15,924 nt of DNA, taken from positions 1 through 15,924 of the forward strand of contig JAOXYB010025702.1 of assembly GCA_028565635.1 (NCBI GenBank), written 5' to 3'. The stretch is from Phoronis ovalis (lineage: Eukaryota; Phoronida; Phoronidae). Positions 1 through 12,200 of this stretch are shown one piece after another. Below the pieces are notes generated by a model. It ran no database searches and had not been told where the DNA came from. It worked only from the letters and a program-made list of their open reading frames with translations. Each line of letters opens with the position of its first letter. Positions within the stretch are counted from its first letter, which is position 1. Both the position numbers and the translations under genes were made by a program.

Positions 1-32
1 ACGTACATGTAAGCTCCTATGTATACACTTAC

Positions 33-206
33 TGGGGCAAGGGTTTGCGAAGCCACATACACGAGTGGTTCTATCCTGTCCTTCACAGTATGAGCCACCA
101 TGTGACGGTTCGGGGTAAGTGCAGGTTCGATAAAGTGTCTCGTTTCCAAGTCCGCAGTGTGTGTTACATATAGATATTACAGACCAAGAAGACCACCCTC
201 CATAAA
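33..206 (-). CDS. TSP1 repeat exon A (diverged, last in window)
   Basis: A 174-bp exon, phase 1 to 1, acceptor TATATATAG, donor GTAAGTG. It starts YGGWSSWSVISICNTHCGLG and ends TTRVCGFANPCP. WSSW is a proper W-x-x-W motif and all six cysteines are present. Between the first two cysteines the order is NTH, so the Thr is one position too early for the O-fucosylation consensus. NET gives an N-glycosylation sequon. Sequence and length differ from the 171-bp array, so this is an older repeat. The good donor at the window edge shows that the gene continues below position 1. Confidence 0.88.
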
Positions 207-3200
207 CTATATATAAAAAGAGTAAACTGTCAGTAAACAAGTCCAAATTGCACAATTTAGGATTATTTTTATTTTTCCACGACCAGCACATCTTTCTATA
301 CACTCTTCATTTATGAACATATCAATAAATAGTGTAAATATCTGGGTTTGAGAAAATAAGTAATAGAATTAAGTGCTGGCATACAGCAGTCAGGTATACA
401 ACATGTAGATAACATGAAAACAGAATACAGTTAATAAAAACAAAAACTAAAAGGTAACTAGCCTGCGCATGGTGGGGCATTACAACATGAGACATTTATA
501 AAACACAATTGTACTTGTTCAGGTTCACCAGCACAGCATAAACCAGGATAAGGTTTAGGGTTGTTGCAGATACGATTTCGGACACTTCTCCCGTTGCCGC
601 ATGTCACCGAACAGCTACTTGAGCTCCATTCTGACCAATCCCCGTCCACTGTTCATGAAATTAATAATGTTTCTCATTAAACGATCCTGTTGTCATGTAT
701 TATTTTAAAAATCAACTTATATTACGTTTGAAAAAAAAGCTATAATCCGTAAATATTGTAGAGAAATGGTAAGCGAGTTATCGTAATACACTATTAAGAT
801 ATAAAATTGTTCTAACACTGGTCACAAAGTGGAGTAATTATAAGATCCTGAACCAGGAATTTACAACTGATGCAATAGCCAGAAATATCAAAGAGGCAAT
901 ATATATTAGACCTCTCAGGCCGGTCCTAGAACAGGGACAACCTCCAATGTATGAATGGCTGGGATCAAGTGATCATGTGACCTCTTCCCATCAATTCAGA
1001 AAGGACTGAAAGTTCTCTGACTAAGTGTATCAGCCAGTATGCTGATTGTGTTGTGCTAAAAAGCCCATTTTTATTAATGAAAATTCTCGTAACCTAGGTT
1101 AGTAGAAACTAAAGATCTGATATAATTTTGTTAAGAACATTAAATGCAGGTGCAAAAGAAATTATTTTTTCAAAATCATGTTTTGGCTGAGTCTGCATTA
1201 GTTCGTAAAAAGACGAGCAATAAGAGTGATACCTGATGAGAACGACACGAAGTTTATTGTTCAAATGTAAGCGAGCAACCCTGATTTACATACAATCATA
1301 CAGGTTATTTATAATCAACAAGCGGAGGAAATCCGCTATACATAATGTAGATAGACGTGCGGGAGGGAATTCGCTATATATATAATATAGATAGATGTGC
1401 GGGAAGGGAATCCGTTATACAAAAAATACATAGTCCTGAGGAGAGAATCCGCTATATATATTTCTTACAACTGCCTAATCGATCTGTTAAGGTTATATAT
1501 ATACGATACATTATGTGCTAGTTCATACCGGTAACTAGCCATTAGATTTAAGTGGTATTCATTGTCTCAGTTATTATTATTGCCTTTGCCACCAGTCTTA
1601 GATTCCCACAAACTAAGTTGTAAGTTTATAATCATCACTATCAAATGGAAAAACAAGCTCTTGCAACGATAACTACTATTTTCTGCTTACCTGTGCATTC
1701 CACATGAGTATCACACATTATAATGCTAGTGTTATCTCCAACACAACCTAAGCCTTCGTACTGTGGCATTGGGTTATCACAGTAACGAATTCTTGTCATG
1801 ATTGCACTTTCACAAGTCACTGGACACGTCGTATTCTGCCATTCACCCCAATTACCATCAACTGCAAAACATTTTGAAGTTAGTTTCTAAAGCTTAGTGG
1901 CCATTAGCTTTAGAATGTATTGAAAGCCAGATGGTCGTTCAGAATTTATGTATTCAATTCTCTCTATCTGTCTCTCTTTCTATTTGTTTGCTTTGTTGCT
2001 AGATGGATGAATCAAAAAGTTGCAAAAATGTTTGTACGAAACTTGGAGGGTGGGTTATTAAGTGCAGTCTGAATAAAACCATCCGTTAGTGTGCCATACG
2101 TTCTTAACTAACGTCTGGACTTAACCCTAGTCAAATTTCTTTTATTATCTCAAAAAGTAGATAATCCCTTTATTTATATATTAAGTGCCCGTGAAATTTT
2201 AGACACCAATCAAATTGTCGCTTGCAACGGACTAAGCGGGTAACTAGTAAAATAGATCAATCACAGAGAAAGAAGCTAATCTCGATTGTGTCAAAAGTTA
2301 AATGGTGTATTTATTTCGTTCTTGTTAAATTGAAGGTGTATAACGACATTTGAATATGGTTAAGCCGAGACGCTAGTTGAGAAGGAACAGAGCACTAACG
2401 GATGCTATTGATTTATTCAGACTGGGTTAAGTGTGTCACTCGGAAAAATTAGCATGTTTCGGTGATTCCGGCAAGATTCTCAGCTAGAATGGAACTACAT
2501 ATTACATTATTTCTATCGGTCGATTACATCAATTGGTCTTGTGCGTTTTGGGCTGTTCCAGCTAAAAAATAAGAGGACATTAAAGGGGAAAGCAGTTGTA
2601 TTGTATCCTTGAGTAGTTGTTTTGTTTACAATAGTTCTCTTCCTTCCACATCTTTTTCTGGAATACCATGTGAGCTGAATTTATTTTTATAACAAAGCTG
2701 TGTGTGCCTTTATGGTGCATTTATAATTTATTTCTCGTTTTATTATGTTCAGTTAACATGTAAATATTGTTTATGGGAAGTAGTATTTATAGTTGAGTGT
2801 ATTGTAATGTCAATTTTACTACTCTTAAGTGAAGATGTACTAAATACTTTCATGGTAATTTATAATTTATTGTTTTATAGTGTGAATCTTAGAAGCTTCT
2901 GTCGGTGAAAATGTAGTAAATATTTTTTATGGTCCCTGTGATACATGACAGATTATACAATTTTTATTAATGGTTGTTACAGTAATCTGTTTCCAGTTTT
3001 CGCTCCAGCACTAAAAAAGCATTTATTGACGCCGGATAAAGTCTTGTAATGATTCAGAATGTAGTGAAATGGAGATTTTGAGTTTCTGCTTCTAATTCTC
3101 TGACCTCAATTTGCTCTCTGGGCGTTTACCTTTGCGAAACCTTCCGCATCACCTTTTCTGGCCTAAGAGATGGACATGAAATTATCTGGTTTAATTAATG

Positions 3201-6200
3201 ACAATTTTATCAATAATATAATAACTCCCAAATATTTCAGTATGATTATTTAATTTGTGGTTGCTATAAAAAATATAATAAAAATACCGGAGTCACATTC
3301 CTTGTTTATCGTCATATGTCATACTCTTATATTTATTGCATCCGCGTTGAGTGATTTGTATATTTTCTGGCACTACTTCAGCTCACAACGCTTCCAAAAA
3401 AGAAATGATCCCGTGACCTTTCACCTGAATGACATCACAAAGGTAAGAACATCAACGCCCCTAGTGGGAACATCGGGTTGGGACCATGATAACATTCTCC
3501 CTTGTAAAATTTGCCATTAGAAACTTACAGTCAAAAATGCCAGGTTGTAAATTTAAAAACATTAGTTTCAAATGTAAATACAAGCTCTGGGAAAGGATAA
3601 CTAATATTCTCCGCTTACCTGGGCATTTCACATGAGTATCACACATTATAATGCTAGTGTAATCTCCACCACAATCTAATCCCTCGTACTGTGGCCTTGG
3701 GTTATCACAGTTACGAATTCTTAGCATGTTTGCGATGCCACAAGTCACTGGACACGTCGTATTCTGCCATTCACCCCAATTACCATCAACTGAAGAAACA
3801 TGTTGTATGTTACATGTTAGTTTCTACCGCTACTTTACCATTAACTGTAAATGGTATTGATTACGTCCTTGTTATCACCTCTACCAACAGGTGGTGGTGC
3901 AGAGGTTAGACATTTACTGTTGTCTGTCTTTCTGTTTGTCTGCTTGCATATGTATGCTCTGAATCAGCCTTCAATTAGTGGGCATGTACGAATAAGGTTG
4001 ACTGATTGTTCTGGAGTCGAGTCTAAATCATGTTCCCTACACGTAGCAGCATTCTTATTAGCAAAATATGCAATTGGAAACTTACAGCCACAAAGCCAAG
4101 TCATTGATGTATAAACAGTACGAGCAAATGTAAGGATTAGCTCTTGCAAAAGATAATTATACTTTTCTGCTTACCTGGGCATATCACGTGAGTATCACAC
4201 ACTATAATACCAGTATGAATTCCATAGCAATCTAATCCCTGGTACTGTGGCACTGGGTTATCACAGTAACGAATTCTTGTTGTGTTTGCAATTCCACAAG
4301 TCACTGGACACATAACATTATGCCATTCACCCCAATTACCATTAACTGAAGAAACATATTTTTAAATAGGTTACATGCTAGTTTCTACTGCTACTGTATC
4401 ATTAACCTTAAATGGTATTGGTTACATCAAATAGTGTTACCCCCGCCAGGTGGTGGTGCAGAGATTTGCCATTTATCCCTGTCTGTCATTCTGTTTATCT
4501 GTGTACATGTATAGTCTCTGAATAGTATTAGCCGCCTCCAATTATCATGCCTGTAAAACTAAGTTTGATTGCTTTGTGATGGTCTCAGTCTGATTGAATC
4601 CACCCGTTAGTGTCCCATACCTACTCAACTAACGTCTGGGCTTAACCATAGTTAATTTTTGTTTATTATCTCGAAAAGCAGAAGAACGATAATCCCCTAT
4701 TTCTATATAAAGTGCCACGAAAGTCTTGACACCAATCAAATTGCAACTTACAATAATAATATATATAACAATGGACTAAGCAGGCAGGGAGTCGATCACA
4801 CAGCACTTGCTGCGCTGCTAGAGTTTAACGATAGTAGGCTAAGCAAAAAACAAACTCACCGGCGGTACAGAATGAGTCATACTGATAGAATAGACGTGAT
4901 AGGCGACGATGGATCACGCAGAGAGAAGGCTTATCTCGGTTGGCAAAAGATTACTGACGTAATTATTTCGCTCTTGTTAAATTGAAGGTATATAACAAAG
5001 GATTATCATGTTTAATATAAGCCCAGACGTTAGTTGACAGGGACCGGAATACTAACGGATATTTTTTTTTCAGACTGGGATGGTCACTGACTGACTTTTA
5101 CTTACATGTAACTAACAACATTATCACTAGCAAAATATGTCATTGGAACCTTAAAGTCACAAAAGCCGAATTGTAGGTGTTCAAACAGTAACATCAAATG
5201 AAAGACTAACTCAAGTCTGAATACATACACCCTCTCAACGTTGCACCCCATGCGAATTCCATCACTCGATAAATAAGGATGATGGTTTCTACTCCATCTT
5301 CAATAAATATGGCTGATGGTATCTTCTGCAATGCTTCTATGCTGTACAGAATATATTCTAAGGCTATGATATAGTTTTACGGTCTTGCTTTTAGATGATG
5401 GCGATCAGCCCATCAACCTTGTTTATCGATAGATGGTAATCGCTTCGGTTGACAAAAGGGATAGCAAATCAGTGATCAGCATCTCAAGCCTTCGTGGCGT
5501 AGTGGTTAATGCACTCGATTTTTCATTGTTTTCAGATATCACCAGCGCAGGTTCGAATCCGCCAGGAGCTTTCTTGATTACTTATAATATGAGTTACTTC
5601 TCTTGCAGATATCATTATACTGGGTTTACTAGAGACTTTCGAAATAAAAAGCAATAACAACAATATTTTTTTAAACAGTGTTAAAACTAAACCATCACCA
5701 ATTCCCATGAGACTAACGTTGATTGTATCTTCTATATTATACAGACTATATTTTAAGGCTTTACTTTTTGGTGATGGCGGTCAGCCCATCAACCTTGTTT
5801 ATCGATAGATGGTAATCGCATCGGTTGCTCAACTAACGTCTGGGCTTAACCATAATCAATTTTTGTTTAACATCTCGAAAACCTGAAGAACGATAATCCC
5901 TTTATTCTACATAAAGTGTCACGAAAGTTTTGACACCAATCAATTTGCAGCTTGCAATAATAGGTATAACAGTGGACGAAGCGGGTAGGGAGTCGATCAC
6001 ACACACGTTGTCCTGTCATAGTTTATCTGTAGTCCACTAAGCAAAAAACAATACCTATTCATAGTGAGCCGTTCATGTCGATAGTCCATGTCGAAGGTTC
6101 ACTGGTCCGAAAGTTCGTTAATCCGAAGGTTCATTGGTCCGAAAGACCCATTACAGGGAATGTCGTGGAGTTTTAACGAACCTGATATATCCCGAAATAA

Positions 6201-9200
6201 ATACCCGTGCGCACATTTAACGATTCCCGCGTTAACTGCTACTACAATTGTATTGCTACTGTTATTTGCTGCTTCTTTTTCTTCATTTTTATAATAATTA
6301 AGGCATAACGAGTCATATACGTGTTATCATGTTTCTGTCTCCTTTTGAGATCCTTACGGGTATTCCGCGAAAAGAATAGTTGATATTGAATGGTAATGTA
6401 CCAGGGAGAGTTCTCACAGCGCATAAAGATCGTAATATATTTTGTTTATTTTCATCTGTTACGTGTACTTCTTTTTCATGCAACATAAATGACTATTCAG
6501 GGTTCTAACTCGTTTTGCTTGGTAACACTGTTTTTTTTTTGGAATGAGTAATAATGATATTAAAAAATGATTTTCTGTTGTTTTATCCCGGGGTATATAA
6601 AGTGGGTTCCAACAAATTTCGCGATAAAGGATTTTTCGTGCCGCCGTAACAATGTTATATTAGCTAGTTATTTTTAGAAAAGCTGTGTTTGGAGCGTGGG
6701 CACCCACTTTCATATTGCCTGCCAGCCGACGCTGTATCCCGGTTGTTCGACTCAAATGTATTACTGGTACACGTGTGTGAATAGGTTTTTGAAAAGGTCC
6801 CTCAATGCGGTTTCCCAAACAGAGTCCCCTCTTCGATTTTAAAACGTGCCCCTACGACGATACGTTAGCGTAATGATTTCTGGAATGCACATTATTTGGG
6901 CTTCTTTTTCTCCTGTATGTTTTTGTTCTTGTTTACTATGTACCACATATTTACACAAATTGTATTAAATGTTATTAAAATGTATAAAGTAAATAAAGAC
7001 TAAATAAACAAACTGAATATAATATTAAATCAAGTGTATTCCCATAAGAAAATGAGAACAATGTAAATACACACCTAGCTTTGTCGCAATACTCTAAACA
7101 AAACTCTGCTACTATAACACATGAACACGTAAGATTGCTATTAACACGCGTGTTGCAATACCCATGAAATGGAGGCAGAAAATGAGAACGGTGAATATAC
7201 ACAATAATACTTCACAACAAAACTCTACTACTAACCTACGCAGGAGGTAATGACGCAATCTAACTATTCTCAGTACTCTACACTACTAACAAAAGGTATG
7301 AAATGACTGCTGGAAAGACGCCTCCATAGTCTGACGACAGAGTATCATTTCAGAATGAGGTATGTACTAAATATTAGATGATCCTTATTGGAAATGAATT
7401 ACACAATGGATGACTGCATTCCAGTATTCACCTAGTGTTTACTGACCTGCTTGATACTCTCAGGTTGGAGGATTTATTGATTATGTTGAGGTAAGTGACA
7501 GTTGCAATGTAGTGTGATCGATGAAGTTTTGAACCAATGAACATTCGGACTATCGAGCTGACCCATGATAGAATAGACGATGGATCATGCGGAGAGAAAG
7601 TCTTATCTCGGCTGGCAAAGGATTAGTGACGTAATTGCTTCACTCTTGTTAAATTGAAGGAATGGAACAAAAATTGCCTGTGGTTAAGCCTAGACGTTAG
7701 TTGAGAAGGTACGGAACACTAACGGATGGAGATATGCAGATTGGACTAGCTCCTGCAAAAGATAACTAAAATGTTCTGCTTACCTGGGCATTTTACTAGA
7801 GTATCACACACTGTAATATCAGTATCAATTCCATAACAATCTAACCCCCGACCCTGTGGTATTGGGTTATCACAGTGACGAATTCTTGTTGTGTTTGCAA
7901 GACCACAGGTCACTGGACACGCCGCATTGTCCCATTCATCCCAATTACCATTAACTAAAGAAACAAAGTCTAGGTTATATGTTCGTTTCTACCGCAAATG
8001 TACATGTACCATTAACTTTAAATGATATTGATTACATCCTGGTGGTGGTGGTTTAGAGTTTAAGAATTTACCCTGTCTGTCCGTCTTTCTGTTTGTCTGC
8101 TTGTATACATTTTCTCTGAATTAGCGTGCATGTATTAATTCCGTTGACTGATTGTTCTCACTAGTAAAATTTACCATTTGAAACTGATAATCGTTTATAA
8201 ACAGCACTATCACTGTAAAGACAAGCTCTTGCAAAATATACCTGCTATTTTCATCTTACCTGGGCATATCACGTGACTATCACACATTGTGTTGATTGTA
8301 TTATCTCCAACACAATCTAATCCCTGATACTGTGGAATTGGGTTATCACAGTAACGAATTCTTGTTGTGTTTGCTATTCCACAAGTCACTGGACATGCCG
8401 CATTACGCCATTCACCCCAATTACCATTAACTGAAAATACACAGTGTAGGTTAATTTATATATTTGTTTAACCTCTAAGAAACCGTTAACTTTGAAATGT
8501 ATTAATTACGTCAATTATCATTACTTCCACAGACATGTGCTGGTGCATAGGTTATGTTTTCACTGCCCTCTGTGTGTCTGTTTTTGTTAGCAGAAGATAT
8601 TTAAAAGTTACACAAACATTTCTAAATGTTTACATTTGGTTGAAAGTTACATTTTCGTGGATAGGTTGTCCTTATCTCTTGGAAAAACTGATCAAATTTT
8701 GGTGTAAAGCTATGTGGTGAGGAAGACGTTGCTTATTAGCCTTTGTGTAAAATTGTAACGAAGTTTCCGTTCATATTTTGTTCTGACATAAGAGCCTCTA
8801 ATTATCGTACATGCAATATTAAAGCATGCTGACAGCTCTGCGTTGGTCTATGAGATCCTGCTGGGTGTCAAAAAGTAAAGCAAGATCTAAGGTAAAGACT
8901 AGCTCTTGCAATTGATAACTGCTATTTCTGCTTACCTGGACACTTCACGTGAGTATCACACACTATAATGCTAGTGTTATCTCCACCACAATATAATCCC
9001 TGATTTTGTGGCATTGGGTTATCACAGTAACGAATTCTTGTCATGTTTGCCATGCCACACGTCACTGGACACGTCGTATTCTGCCATTCACCCCAATTAC
9101 CATCAACTGAATAACATATTCTAAGATTGTATGCTAGTTTATACCCATGACTGACCTTTAGCTTTAAGTTGTATGTTTCGTGCAGTCTTAACGAACTCTT

Positions 9201-12200
9201 ATCTTTTGAACTCTAACAACAGGCCACCTGGTGGAATTAGTGAAAAATACACAGAAAGCTAGATGACCTTCGAGGCTTGAATATAATCCCCTCAATTTTT
9301 GATAAAAAATGACATTTTGGAATGGTGATTTCTCTCACTCTGTGAACAATTATATCCACTTCGTAACAGAGATGTCTGCCCATGGGCCAAAAGAAAAGGA
9401 ATGCCAGAAGCAAGGGACATTTTGAACAATAAGTTATAAAAATAGAGCGATCGTATTTTTCAGTCCTCTCTCGTCAGTTTTTCAACACAGTATGTTTCTT
9501 GCTACTTCGGTCAAGCGCTCAGAAATACCGCTGTAACTCTCAATATAAGGTGATCTATTAATACCTTTCATGTACTAGTAGAGATTGTAGAGAAGGCATG
9601 TAACTTTGATATACCTACCATTTTGACAACGGGCCCCGTAATAACCCCTATAACATGTACAAAGACCATTGCTGGTTGATATCATAGGCCTAATACAGGT
9701 GTGGCCATTTTCACAGGGCTGTTCGGTGGTACGTGATGAACATATTAGAATACCTACAAAACCAAACTAAATGACAACACAGTAAATTAAAGTAACCAGT
9801 TGAATACAGCCGCAGATTGAATTTTGCGTTCTTTTGTGAGTTTCATGATTAAATGGCTAGAATAAATGACTATTAAAATAAACAGTTGATAACAGTAGCA
9901 GATTAAAGTTTGCTAAATCGGTCAGCAAATTGTATTTTAAGGAGATGTAATGGTTCGTCTTCAACATGTGATGCTATAAATATATAGAACTTTTGGCAGT
10001 GGATGGTTAGAACTGATAGACATTAGATCTAGTGCTCGACACCGTTTTTAAAATTCGTTTCCTAGTAACAAAAGAACAAGTGTATATATTAATTTTTTTG
10101 AATCGCAATGTTACTAGCAAGAAAGAATTTTAAACTTGATTTTAATTTACCTATGGATACAACGAATGTTGTCTCTACATTCATTTCGCCTGTAACATAG
10201 AATAAGTTGAGATAACTTAATGCACAAAATTAATATATAGAATGCTCCCATGAATTTCTTTATCTACAGAGTTGATACTTCACGCTTCGTTACCATTTTT
10301 ATGCTCTTTCGTATATACAAAATAATGGTTTTTGATGCGGTAAAATGACGTCAGAAAAATCTGAGTGACTGTCACAAATCATTATATTTAGTACTTTATC
10401 GGGTGAGCATAACTTGGAAACCTACTGTAAGGTGTGAATCATTGTTTGTCACAACGTTTTAAGTCTTCCTTCTTTGTCTCTAAGTAGGTCATGTAGCCGG
10501 TACTATTACACTTTGGGAAAACACATTAGGTTTTTAATAAAATGTTAAATTCCAAGAATAAAGTCAAAACCGGTCAATCTACATATCTGAAACTTTTGCA
10601 CAATTAGTTTTTGCCTATACAGGGGCTTTGTTAAAAAGATGAATGTTCAAATTTGTGTTTGTTTTTTTCTGATTCCTGAAGCTCCATACCAGTATTTTGT
10701 TTCAACTATGTAGGTTTACTTATTTGCCTTAATTTAACTGTTCACCTTAGCAGGTACGGATTTTACGCCTGAGTGAAAATAAACAATACAAAGGAGAGGA
10801 AGGCCTAATTAAATTAATGGTCAATAGACCATTTGCAAGCACTTGGTCGTGGACCCAAATCTTCCCAGTATGACGCATTTTGTGAATGAACAATGACGTA
10901 GTTCGCCGTTCGGTCGTTCAGTTCATTCATAAAACGCTATAAGCTACATGCTTCGCTTCCTTCGCATACTGAATCGGATCCATGAGGGATACATAGTGCC
11001 TACTGTTGAGGGTAATCCTTTGCCTTGAATGGCATGCACAAGCCCAGGATCGAACCCGGAATCTTTAACATGACAGGCGGATGTGATAACCATTACAACA
11101 CAAAGCTCTGTATAATTTCCAATTGTACGATTTTATATTTTGATAACACACTAAACTGGAGTTGATATAAATGCCTAACACGCAAATTAACAAAAGAATA
11201 TATTTTTGTCATAACATGGTTGTTGCTTTAGATCAAGGATCACTTCACAGATTTAGAACTGACGATTTCCTGACTAGCTGCGGTTGTTGGAAGAAGCTAG
11301 ATCAATTGAAGTAGTCTTTCCCAGTCATAAAATGCCCGAAAAAGTATGCAGAAAAACAAAAAGGTCGTGCTTGAGAAAAAGTTGATGTAGATGCGCAAGA
11401 CAAATGTAAAAAAAAGGATTTATTTTGGTCATGTAAATGTCGTCCCTGAAAATAATTATAATGTTTTGGGTAAATAATGTGCTAATGGCAGTTAGACTTG
11501 AATATTGGGAGAAGGATTTACTCTTGCAAATTTTCAAGAATTTTTTTTTACTGTGATAAACTAAATTTAAACTTAAAAACCGTATTCGGCTAATTTATTG
11601 GAAATATTTGAAATAGTTCTTGTATATTTAGGTAAATACTAGAGATAATTTTACGCCGCCATTTTGTTCGCTAAAAACGGAAACTTTTATCAAGATAACC
11701 TGTGAGCAATATAATGTAAGAACAAACTTCGTGTTTGGTATTAATATTTCGTTTTATCCAGAAACGGCTGCATCTCAGAAATATGGTTAACATCAAATAG
11801 ATTAACTGGGAAATATTCATTACAGGGAAGTAATACAGAAAAGTATCTCAGGAAAAAACTTCAGTGCATGAAAATAATTATGCGTGAAGGAAAATACCTT
11901 TTTAAGTCCGCTAGTCCGCTAGTGGTCTATACGTTCGCACCCAACGTCTGTCCTTATCCATAATCAATTATTATTATATTCCTTCAATTTAACAAGGGTG
12001 ACTACATACGTCATTAGATTTTTAGCTAATCAGTAATCAGCTTTTCTATCTATTTGGCTCGGTCCGCTTAGTACACCCTTATATCTATTTATTGTAAGAT
12101 ACAATTTGAGTGGGCTGAGATTTTGTCACCGCTTTATGTATAAGTATTAAGGGGATTATCGTTCTCCTGCTTTTCAAGATAACAAAAAAAGTAAGAATGG

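Noticed and set aside
1233-1254. CTGATGA followed by a GAA as a second hammerhead ribozyme
   Set aside because: The bases between do not form stem II and no matching stem I or GTC site was found.
4659-4985. 108-codon plus-strand frame
   Set aside because: It lies inside MITE copy M2, has no recognised domain, and the matching regions of M1, M3 and M4 do not keep it open.
5488-5570. Functional tRNA gene
   Set aside because: A and B boxes are good, but the acceptor and T stems have mismatches and no proper anticodon arm could be drawn.
8535-8720. 61-codon plus-strand frame with hydrophobic stretches
   Set aside because: It lies in a diverged part of a duplicated intron, and the matching parts of sister units do not keep it open.
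10151-10189. Micro-exon as the first coding exon, with Met at 10182-10184 starting a signal peptide that runs into ILICSS
   Set aside because: The upstream exon 3 ends in the right phase and the acceptor before the micro-exon is good. The first EGF cysteine would also fall inside the signal peptide.
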